From assembly GCA_029974875.1 (NCBI GenBank), contig JARKQP010000544.1, positions 1-12,354 of the forward strand: a stretch of DNA of 12,354 bases, written 5' to 3'. The position numbers and the translations under genes were made by a program. Numbering within the stretch: position 1 is the stretch's first letter; the number at the start of each line of letters is the position of its first letter. Under the pieces are notes generated by a model. It was not told the DNA's origin, searched no databases, and was given only the letters and a program-made list of their open reading frames with translations. Below are positions 1 to 5,868 of this stretch, in pieces. This DNA is from Mobilitalea sp. (GTDB lineage Bacteria > Bacillota_A > Clostridia > Lachnospirales > Lachnospiraceae).

Positions 1-74
1 ACATAGTTCTTTAATTCTTTTACGTCATCTGTTAATCCTGTTAACATCTGCAAAATTAATTATTCATTGTTCAT
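1..74 (-). CDS. Partial small gene at window edge, with early in-frame stop
   Basis: The reading direction is leftward and the 3' end lies outside the window. An ATG at 72-74 has a GGAG ribosome binding site 9 bases upstream and a strong promoter behind it. The frame reads MNNE, then TAA (60-62), then LILQMLTGLTDDVKELKNY to the edge. The part after the stop has the look of the N-terminus of short coiled-coil proteins common in Clostridia (L-x-D-V-K-E-L-K pattern). Either a CAA-to-TAA change broke the gene at codon 5, or translation starts at the internal ATG (45-47), which has no visible ribosome binding site. Family unknown; too little is visible to assign a function. Confidence 0.35.
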
Positions 75-95
75 ACCATTCCACTCCATAATGAT

Positions 96-124
96 ATTAT
101 ACTTTAAGCAAGCGATTATTACAA
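96..124 (-). promoter_or_regulatory. Sigma-A-type promoter for the left-edge gene
   Basis: Read on the minus strand, TTGTAA (119-124) and a perfect TATAAT (96-101) are separated by exactly 17 bases. The start site would fall near 88-90, just before the GGAG and ATG of the left-edge gene. The yebC terminator lies immediately upstream, so this starts a separate transcription unit. Confidence 0.7.
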
Positions 125-159
125 TACTTTAATGTCTTTAAAAGATCCATATTAAGCAT

Positions 160-203
160 AAAAAAAGACCTCCATTAACATTTAGATAAATGCTAAGAAG
201 GCC
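160..203 (-). terminator. Rho-independent terminator downstream of yebC
   Basis: On the minus strand a long stem (about 16 pairs, several G-U, one bulged base) formed by 167-203 has arms beginning GGCC and ending GGTC and a TCT-containing loop. It is followed directly by seven T (160-166). The opposite strand has no T-run after the stem, so termination is expected only for leftward transcription. It lies about 150 bases after the yebC stop. Confidence 0.85.
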
Positions 204-253
204 AAATTATGCACATTCCTCACTGAATACCAGCAATTAGTTATATATCATCA

Positions 254-349
254 CTAGTAGTAATTTAATCTATTTTCAGTCAAATATATGTCTCCTGCAT
301 ATACTTCAAGCCCCTGAAAGCACTGGTTTTGTAGCCATTTCAATTTCAT
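254..349 (-). CDS. Possible 31-residue small protein directly after yebC
   Basis: An ATG starts on the base right after the yebC stop codon (TAG-ATG) and the frame stays open for 31 codons to a TAG followed by TGA. The peptide begins MKLKWLQNQCFQ and ends DIYLTENRLNYY. Its composition (Trp, Cys, Phe, Tyr, charged residues) looks protein-like rather than random AT-rich translation. There is no clear ribosome binding site, so expression would depend on re-initiation by ribosomes leaving yebC. It could be a small protein, the remnant of a longer decayed gene, or chance. I recognise no family. The rest of the yebC-to-terminator stretch shows nothing else. Confidence 0.25.
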   Translation of the reverse strand: MKLKWLQNQCFQGLEVYAGDIYLTENRLNYY

Positions 350-1078
350 CTACTCATCCCAATTGTGCCAAACCTCTTGCACGTCGTCATCCTCATCGAG
401 CAGGTCAAGAATTCTGTTCATGGATTTGATATCCTGTTCACCGGATAACGTTGTCCAGGTCTGGGGGAGCATAGTCACTTCGGCCTGGGCCATAGGAATC
501 TTAGCCTTTTCAAGCTCTTCCCTCACTGCGGAGAAATCATCGGGAGCTGTTAAAATCTCAAAGCTGTCCTCTTCCTCCGTGAAATCCTCTGCGCCGGCCT
601 CCAATGCCAGCATCATTAAATCATCCGCCTTCATATCGCATTCTTCTTTATCAATGATAATCTGGCCTTTCTGGTCAAACATATAGGATACGCAGCCGAT
701 AGCGCCTACGTTGCCATTTCCCTTGGTGAAGGCATTGCGCACATTACCGGCTGTCCTGTTCTTATTATCCGTAAGGGCCTCCACAATGATTGCAATACCG
801 CTGGGGCCATAGCCCTCATAGGTTACTGTTTCATAATTAACTGCATTCGCATCACCGGCAGCCTTCTTAATGCTCCTGTCAATCGTATCATTAGGCATAT
901 TGTTAGACTTTGCTTTGGCGATGATATCCTTCAGGCGGCTGTTCGCGCTCGGGTCTGCTCCGCCCTCTTTTACAGCTACAGCGATCTCACGGCCGAGCTT
1001 TGTAAATATTTTGCCCTTAACCGAATCATTCTTTTCTTTTTTATGTTTTATGTTCGCAAATTTGGAATGTCCTGACAT
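350..1078 (-). CDS. yebC: YebC/PmpR (TACO1) family factor
   Basis: This 242-residue protein has the family's diagnostic N-terminus (MSGHSKFANIKHKKEKND at residues 1-18), followed by the GKIFTKLGREI and KAKSNNMPNDTIDR segments and the central YEGYGPSGIAIIVEALTDN motif. The length is normal for the family. Members are annotated as transcriptional regulators; the mitochondrial homologue TACO1 is a translational activator, and recent bacterial work points to relief of ribosome stalling. Which role applies here cannot be told from sequence. The start is supported by GGAG 8 bases upstream. A perfect 6-bp hairpin lies just before that site. yebC follows argR after a 244-base structured spacer, in the place where recN is usually found, and is closed by the terminator at 160-203. 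Confidence 0.95.
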   Translation of the reverse strand: MSGHSKFANIKHKKEKNDSVKGKIFTKLGREIAVAVKEGGADPSANSRLKDIIAKAKSNNMPNDTIDRSIKKAAGDANAVNYETVTYEGYGPSGIAIIVEALTDNKNRTAGNVRNAFTKGNGNVGAIGCVSYMFDQKGQIIIDKEECDMKADDLMMLALEAGAEDFTEEEDSFEILTAPDDFSAVREELEKAKIPMAQAEVTMLPQTWTTLSGEQDIKSMNRILDLLDEDDDVQEVWHNWDE

Positions 1079-1098
1079 ATCTTATTCTCCTTATGTGG

Positions 1099-1114
1099 CT
1101 CGCATGTTTGCGAG
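1099..1114 (-). promoter_or_regulatory. Hairpin just upstream of the yebC ribosome binding site
   Basis: CTCGCA-AACA-TGCGAG forms a perfect 6-bp stem with a 4-base loop. It ends 8 bases before the GGAG of yebC, close enough to affect ribosome access or mRNA stability. No T-run follows, so it is not a terminator. Confidence 0.4.
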
Positions 1115-1185
1115 ACTATTCTCATTTAAAAGTTTTACCATACATACCTATAAGGCCCAAGCGTGTTTTATGCTTACCAAAGCAC

Positions 1186-1276
1186 CAGCCTAGGCTGCTT
1201 TTCTTACGCAAACAATCGGAGGCATGTTAGTATCACGCCTCCGGCTTTCGCCTTAAATATTTTATCACCGAAGGTG
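1186..1276 (-). other. Hairpin-rich spacer between argR and yebC
   Basis: The 244-base gap (1085-1328 region) holds several inverted repeats. On the minus strand, in order: CACC-TTC-GGTG (1266-1276); GGC-GAAA-GCC (1243-1252), with a GNRA tetraloop; directly abutting it a 9-bp stem GGAGGCGTG/CATGCCTCC (1218-1242, one G-U); then a perfect 12-base palindrome CAGCCTAGGCTG (1186-1197). The 9-bp stem is followed by GATTGTTTG, a poor U-tract, so it may be a weak argR terminator. A poor promoter match (TTGGGC, 17 bases, TAAAAC with TG extension) lies between the palindrome and yebC. I match it to no riboswitch class I know. Confidence 0.4.
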
Positions 1277-1328
1277 CTGTTCGGCAAGTGGAAAATTACC
1301 TGCAGTTATCCATTTGGAACCACTCTAG

Positions 1329-1784
1329 TTATTCCGCATTGATTAATTTACTGAGCTTCTCCATCACCTGAATGGTTTCATCAACGGAACGGATTGCGCA
1401 CATTACCGTGTCGTCACCGGCAATACAGCCTACGATACTGCTGAACTGGAGGGAATCGAGTGCAGCCGCAACGGCCATCGCCATGCCGGGAACCGTCTTG
1501 ACTACCATAATATTCTGGGCCATATCCATTGACACAAAGCCATCCTTTAATACGCGGGTATATTTTTCACTCATTCCCGCCTCCGTCTTCTGGAGCACGA
1601 TATATTTCTGTCTTCCGCCGTCCACGGCTACCTTGGTAAGCTTCAGCTCCCTGATATCCCTTGAAACGGTGGCCTGGGTGACGTTATAGCCATCCTTCAT
1701 AAGTCGGTCTGCCAATTCCTCCTGTGTCTCAATGTCATGTTTATTAATCAGTTCTATAATCTTGCTCTGTCTGCTTATTTTCAT
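1329..1784 (-). CDS. argR: Arginine repressor ArgR/AhrC
   Basis: This 151-residue protein matches the family in length and layout. The N-terminal winged helix-turn-helix includes TQATVSRDIRELKL at residues 36-49, with the DNA-contacting Ser-Arg pair at 41-42. The C-terminal oligomerisation and arginine-binding domain carries VGCIAGDDTV (118-127), with the two Asp that bind arginine. As a hexamer with arginine, such proteins repress biosynthesis genes and activate catabolism. The ATG at 1782-1784 has only a weak GGGG-type site about 8 bases upstream. The gene lies 40 bases after nadK and probably shares its promoter. In most relatives recN follows; here it does not. Confidence 0.95.
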   Translation of the reverse strand: MKISRQSKIIELINKHDIETQEELADRLMKDGYNVTQATVSRDIRELKLTKVAVDGGRQKYIVLQKTEAGMSEKYTRVLKDGFVSMDMAQNIMVVKTVPGMAMAVAAALDSLQFSSIVGCIAGDDTVMCAIRSVDETIQVMEKLSKLINAE

Positions 1785-1824
1785 ATTTATTTACCCCAGT
1801 ACCTTTCCTTTTAATGATATTTCA

Positions 1825-2691
1825 TCAATCTCCATTATTACCTAACTTAGACCGTAAAATCTCATAAATTCCAGTACGGTTAAGCTTAATTAATTTTGTA
1901 TTGTATTTTGCTTTTTTAATAACTACGGAATCATCCGTCCCCAGGTCGATTACCTGCTTTCCGTCAAAGTTCGCTATTGCCTCTGCCTCCTGGGTTTTCT
2001 TGCTCTTACCCACAACTACCTTTATGGTATCTTCAGCTGATACCACAACACTCCTCGGGCTTAAGGAATGCGGGCAGATGGGAGTTATCACCATGACACT
2101 GGCCTGGGGCATGATGATGGGACCGCCCGCAGATAAATTATAAGCGGTTGAACCTGTGGGTGTAGAGATAATCACTCCATCCCCAAGAAAGTTATCAACC
2201 AGCTCATCATTTACATAGATTCCAAGATTAATGATCCTGGAAAAGCCTTTTCTGGTTATCACTACGTCATTCAAGGCATAGCCAGGTTCTTTCACCTGTA
2301 GACCCTGCCCATTGTCACAAAGAACATCTCCCATCATCATGATCCGGTTCTCTATCCTGTAATCATCACGAAACAGACGTTCCAATGCCTCCAGGGCATT
2401 CTGCTCCTCAATTTCTGCCAGGAAGCCCAGTGTTCCTAAATTCACGCCAAGGATTGGGATATCGTGGGTCATTAAATCATTCGCCGTCTGGATAATAGTC
2501 CCGTCACCCCCAAGGACTATGGCACAATCAATGGCCTCCGGAACTATAACCACATCACCCTCATCCTTCACGGAGGATACGCTGGAAAGAGTTGCCGCCT
2601 TACCGGCCTTTTCAATATAAGCAACAATCCTTTTCGTAACAAGAAAGTCAGTGTCCTTCTCCCTATTTGTAATAATTAAAAACCTGTCCAT
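1825..2691 (-). CDS. nadK: NAD kinase
   Basis: This enzyme phosphorylates NAD to NADP in the cytoplasm. Starting at the ATG at 2689-2691 (MDRFLIITNREKD) it has 288 residues, normal for the family. The diagnostic GGDGT motif is at residues 61-65, and the conserved LGDGVIISTPTGSTAYNLSA segment with GGP is at about 171-191, followed by CPHSLSPRSVV. An in-frame ATG seven codons upstream (2712) would add MRRVAIK. The AGGAG lies inside that short extension, 13 bases before the preferred ATG, which is long but better than the upstream option. The gene has its own sigma-A promoter and is followed by argR. Confidence 0.94.
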   Translation of the reverse strand: MDRFLIITNREKDTDFLVTKRIVAYIEKAGKAATLSSVSSVKDEGDVVIVPEAIDCAIVLGGDGTIIQTANDLMTHDIPILGVNLGTLGFLAEIEEQNALEALERLFRDDYRIENRIMMMGDVLCDNGQGLQVKEPGYALNDVVITRKGFSRIINLGIYVNDELVDNFLGDGVIISTPTGSTAYNLSAGGPIIMPQASVMVITPICPHSLSPRSVVVSAEDTIKVVVGKSKKTQEAEAIANFDGKQVIDLGTDDSVVIKKAKYNTKLIKLNRTGIYEILRSKLGNNGD

Positions 2692-2738
2692 TTTGATTGC
2701 TACTCTCCTCATCTACAGCCATCATAGATATACAAAAA

Positions 2739-2767
2739 ATTCTAACATAGAATTCCATTAATTTCAA
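2739..2767 (-). promoter_or_regulatory. Sigma-A promoter for nadK-argR
   Basis: On the minus strand TTGAAA (2762-2767) and TAGAAT (2739-2744) are 17 bases apart. The -10 box is preceded by TGT, giving an extended -10 (TGTTAGAAT). Initiation near 2731 would give a leader of about 40 bases to the nadK ATG. This makes nadK-argR separable from the dxs-tlyA transcript. Confidence 0.75.
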
Positions 2768-2794
2768 GCAAAGGGCTATGTTATTTCTTAATTT

Positions 2795-2808
2795 TTCATA
2801 AATATTCA
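2795..2808 (-). promoter_or_regulatory. Possible ARG box upstream of the nadK-argR promoter
   Basis: TGAATATTTATGAA matches the ArgR half-site pattern TGAATWWWWATTCA at 12 of 14 positions (the second half has GA in place of TC). It lies 28 bases upstream of the -35 box. The region is AT-rich, so a chance match is quite possible; autoregulation by ArgR is the biological reason to mention it. Confidence 0.25.
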
Positions 2809-2889
2809 GCATAATTATACGTATTTATATATTTCTTACCATAGATGCCCTGACTGCCCCGCAATAGCCCTGCTTCCTGCAGGAAAACC

Positions 2890-3723
2890 CTATGCTTCTG
2901 CCAGCGTGCCATGGGCTTCTTCTACCGTCTGTAATATTTTCTGGTTCGTAACCGGTAACCCTTCCTGCTGCATATCTCTATCATCACTGTGTATTTTCTT
3001 CCGAAGATATAATAAATATTCAATATTCCCCTCCGGTCCCTTGATCGGTGAGAAGCTTAAATCCAGGCAGTCAAAGCCTATGGACGCTGCGTATCCACAT
3101 ACCCTCTGGATTACCTCCACATGGACCTTCTGCTCACGGACAACCCCCTTCTTGCCAACCTTGTCCCTTCCGGCTTCGAACTGCGGTTTAATAAGTGCCA
3201 CCACTTCACCCTCCGCAGCCAGCAGATCCCGCACCGGCTGTAACACCTTAGTCAGGGAAATAAAGGAGACATCAATGGAAGCAAAAGCTACCTCATCCTC
3301 GATCTGGTCCCGGGTCAGGTAGCGTATGTTCGTCTTCTCCATGGAAATGACACGTTCATCCTGGCGGAGCTTCCAGGCAAGCTGGTTTGTTCCTACATCC
3401 ACCGAGTATACCTTAAGGGCGCCATTTTGAAGCATACAATCCGTGAAGCCCCCCGTTGAGGAGCCCACATCCATGCAAAGCTTGCCTTCCAGGCAAATCC
3501 CATAGGCATCAATTGCCTTTTCAAGCTTTAAGCCGCCACGGCTGACATATTTCAAGGGATTCCCTTTCACCTCTATGGTTACCTCTTCGGCAAAGGTACT
3601 TCCTGCCTTATCCTCACGCTGCCCGTCCACAAATACATTTCCTGACATTATGATCGCTTTTGCTTTTTCCCGCGACTCGGCAAGATTCCTGCTAACTAAC
3701 AATACATCCAATCGTTCTTTCAT
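2890..3723 (-). CDS. tlyA: TlyA family rRNA methyltransferase (S4 domain plus FtsJ-like fold)
   Basis: From the ATG at 3721-3723 the protein has 277 residues, the usual size. Residues 1-60 are an S4 RNA-binding domain (MKERLDVLLVSRNLAESREK). The SAM-dependent methyltransferase domain follows: YVSRGGLKLEKA, DVGSSTGGFTD at 85-95 (SAM site), DVSFISL near 151-157 and ALIKPQFEAGRDKVG near 176-190. Characterised members 2'-O-methylate ribosomal RNA; some are called hemolysins for historical reasons. GAGGA 5 to 7 bases upstream supports this start. The frame stays open upstream to a GTG at 3894 that overlaps the dxs stop, giving 334 residues, but the extra 57 are the translation of two intergenic repeats. 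A 198-base gap to nadK follows. Confidence 0.93.
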   Translation of the reverse strand: MKERLDVLLVSRNLAESREKAKAIIMSGNVFVDGQREDKAGSTFAEEVTIEVKGNPLKYVSRGGLKLEKAIDAYGICLEGKLCMDVGSSTGGFTDCMLQNGALKVYSVDVGTNQLAWKLRQDERVISMEKTNIRYLTRDQIEDEVAFASIDVSFISLTKVLQPVRDLLAAEGEVVALIKPQFEAGRDKVGKKGVVREQKVHVEVIQRVCGYAASIGFDCLDLSFSPIKGPEGNIEYLLYLRKKIHSDDRDMQQEGLPVTNQKILQTVEEAHGTLAEA

Positions 3724-3742
3724 TCTGTTCCTCATTCTTAGC

Positions 3743-3792
3743 CCATGCCTTCTACCAATAGCACAGAGCCCATAAAATAGCAGCATGGATCC
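3743..3792 (-). repeat. Intergenic imperfect palindromic repeat, copy 2 (nearer tlyA)
   Basis: This 50-base unit begins GGATCCATGCTGCTATTTT and ends TAGAAGGCATGG on the minus strand. It shares 38 of 50 bases with the copy at 3836-3885; the mismatches are concentrated in the middle while both arms are conserved. CCATGC near one end pairs with GCATGG at the other, followed by an internal loop and CTA/TAG. Conserved pairing arms with a variable centre fit a REP- or MITE-like element. Confidence 0.65.
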
Positions 3793-3835
3793 GGTCTTCA
3801 CATGATTAAATACCTTAATTTCTTTCACCTTATGT

Positions 3836-3885
3836 CCATGCCTTCTATAACAATACAAAGCCCCACAAAATAGCAGCATGGATCC
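3836..3885 (-). repeat. Intergenic imperfect palindromic repeat, copy 1 (nearer dxs)
   Basis: The same 50-base unit as at 3743-3792, offset by 93 bases. Its stem is CCATGC/GCATGG (6 bp), an internal loop, then CTAT/ATAG (4 bp). It starts 8 bases after the dxs stop. The 43 bases between the copies are AT-rich and not obviously repeated. No T-run follows either copy, so neither is a standard terminator. Confidence 0.65.
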
Positions 3886-3893
3886 GTTTTCCA

Positions 3894-5756
3894 CTATAGC
3901 TCTGCCTTAATCCTGTTTAAAATGCTTTCCGTATCCAAGCCAAACCTTTTATGGAGCTCCCCTACACTTCCGTGCTCAATATAGGCATCCGGTACTGATA
4001 TATTTACCAGCCTGACATCCTGCTTATGGGTTTCAAATAAATAATCCGCTACCTTTTGTCCATAACCGCCGTTTCGGACATTTTCCTCCAGGGTCACTAT
4101 CAGGTTATGGTTATCTGATAATTTTCCAAGGATATCCTTATCAATCGGGGAAATGAAGCGCACATTCACAAGGGTCACTCTTTTCCCTTCCTTTAATAGT
4201 GCTGCTGCCACTTCCTCTCCAGTCTTAACCATGCTTCCCACCGCCAGTATGGCAATCTCCGCACCTTCATATAACAGCTCGCTCTTTCCATATTCCAACG
4301 GTGCCCGGTATTCCTCCAGGCCCATGTAGGCATCTCCCTTCGGATAACGGACCGCCACAGGACAGTTCAGCTTTAGCGCGTATTGCAGCATGTCTTCCAG
4401 CTCATACCGGTTCTTAGGTGCAAGAACTGTTAAATTAGGGATATGGGAAAGAAAGGATACATCAAAGGTACCCTGGTGGGTCTTTCCGTCCCTTCCCGTA
4501 ATACCTGCCCGGTCTATGGCAAATACTACCGGAAGGTTGTTAATACAGACATCATGTATAATCTGGTCGTAGGCCCTCTGTAAAAAGGTAGAATAAATAG
4601 CCACCACCGGCTTAAAGCCTCCCATGGCCAGGCCTGCAGCAAAGGTAACGGCATGCTGCTCCGCTATTCCTACATCAAAGAAACGGTCAGGAAACTGCTT
4701 CTTAAAGTCATAAAGCCCTGTCCCGTAAGGCATCGCTGCCGTAATTGCCAGTATCTTTTCATCCTCTGTGGCAAGGCGCAGCATTGCATCAGAGAACACC
4801 TTCGTATAGGAGAGCTCCTTTTCCTTGCGGACTGACCGTCCGCTGGTGATATCAAAGGGATCCACTCCATGGTAACGGGCCGGATACCGCTCTGCGGGCC
4901 GGTATCCCTTCCCCTTCTTGGTCAGCACATGTACTACAACTGCTTTTTTCGATCTGGCCGCCGCTTCAAAGGCCTCCTGCAGCTGCCAGACATTATGCCC
5001 GTCAATGGGTCCGATATACGTAAGCCCCATATCCTCAAAAAACATGCTGGGAAGCATGAAGTATTTCACGGCATCCTTGGACCGCTTCAGCATATCCACC
5101 AGGCCTTTTCCACCAGGCATGCTGCCTAAGACATTTTCCATGCTTTCCTTAAATCCTGTATAGCGGTTGCTTGTCCTAAGCTTTGCCAGGTAGTTTGCCA
5201 AGCCGCCCACATTTTCAGAGATGGACATGTTATTATCGTTGAGTACAATAATAAAGTTTGTCTTTAATCTTCCTGCATTGTTGATGGCTTCAAAGGCCAT
5301 TCCTCCCGTAAGGGCGCCATCCCCAAGCACTGCCACCACCTTATTGTTTCCGCCGCTTAAATCCCTTGCCTTTACTAACCCCAGGGCCGCGGAAATGGCT
5401 GTTGAGCTATGTCCTGTATCAAAGGAATCACAGCAGCTCTCTTCCATTTTAGGAAAACCGCTCAAGCCGTCCAGCTGGCGCAGGGTAGGAAACAGCTCCT
5501 TCCTGCCGGTCAGCAGCTTATGGGTATATGCCTGGTGTCCCACATCCCAGACCAATTTATCCTGGGGAAATCTAAGGAACCTATGGAGAGCCATCGTGAG
5601 CTCCACCACCCCCAGGTTGGAGGCAAGATGTCCCCCTGTCCTGCTGATATTCTGTATTAAAAATTCACGGATTTCTTCTGCCAACCTACCATAATCCTGA
5701 ATCTGTATCTTTTTTATATCATTTGCTTCCTTAATTTCATCCAATAACTCAGGCAA
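3894..5756 (-). CDS. dxs: 1-deoxy-D-xylulose-5-phosphate synthase
   Basis: This is the first enzyme of the MEP isoprenoid pathway; it condenses pyruvate with glyceraldehyde 3-phosphate using thiamine diphosphate. The protein has 620 residues from the TTG at 5754-5756, the usual length. Motifs (numbered from that start) are DVGHQAYTH near 71-79, DTGHSSTAISAALG near 113-126, the TPP/Mg motif GDGALTGG at 145-152 with LNDNN near 172-176, and DVGIAEQHAVTFAAGLA with the catalytic Glu near 366. The C-terminal transketolase domain is complete. AGGTGG six bases before the TTG supports it; an in-frame GTG five codons upstream (5771) is the alternative, with AGGA too close. It lies 112 bases after ispA, the same pathway, and the TAG stop shares one base with a GTG of the open frame leading into tlyA. 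Confidence 0.96.
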   Translation of the reverse strand: MPELLDEIKEANDIKKIQIQDYGRLAEEIREFLIQNISRTGGHLASNLGVVELTMALHRFLRFPQDKLVWDVGHQAYTHKLLTGRKELFPTLRQLDGLSGFPKMEESCCDSFDTGHSSTAISAALGLVKARDLSGGNNKVVAVLGDGALTGGMAFEAINNAGRLKTNFIIVLNDNNMSISENVGGLANYLAKLRTSNRYTGFKESMENVLGSMPGGKGLVDMLKRSKDAVKYFMLPSMFFEDMGLTYIGPIDGHNVWQLQEAFEAAARSKKAVVVHVLTKKGKGYRPAERYPARYHGVDPFDITSGRSVRKEKELSYTKVFSDAMLRLATEDEKILAITAAMPYGTGLYDFKKQFPDRFFDVGIAEQHAVTFAAGLAMGGFKPVVAIYSTFLQRAYDQIIHDVCINNLPVVFAIDRAGITGRDGKTHQGTFDVSFLSHIPNLTVLAPKNRYELEDMLQYALKLNCPVAVRYPKGDAYMGLEEYRAPLEYGKSELLYEGAEIAILAVGSMVKTGEEVAAALLKEGKRVTLVNVRFISPIDKDILGKLSDNHNLIVTLEENVRNGGYGQKVADYLFETHKQDVRLVNISVPDAYIEHGSVGELHKRFGLDTESILNRIKAEL

Positions 5757-5868
5757 AATAATCCACCTCACCTTCCTGTGTTATGCTATAAATAATCCTT
5801 CTATGCTTCGGATTAATTATGATTTGGGCTCTGCTACCCATTATTGGCCATTATTATATGAATTGAAT

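Noticed and set aside
363..686. Long plus-strand open frames opposite yebC, argR, tlyA, dxs, ispA, xseA and the spoIIIA genes (the first at 363-686)
   Set aside because: All lie antisense to well-recognised genes, have Ser/Cys-rich or low-complexity translations and no matching ribosome sites; they are shadows of the codon bias of the true genes.
1186..1215. 11-codon leader frame (MPPIVCVRKAA) in the argR-yebC spacer
   Set aside because: The SD-to-ATG distance of 12 is long, both elements are locked in one hairpin, and there is no run of regulatory codons as in attenuators.
5772..5868. Promoter-like TATAAT and short repeats (AATAATGG twice) between ispA and dxs
   Set aside because: No acceptable -35 at 16-18 bases, and the AT-rich repeats are too short to mean anything.
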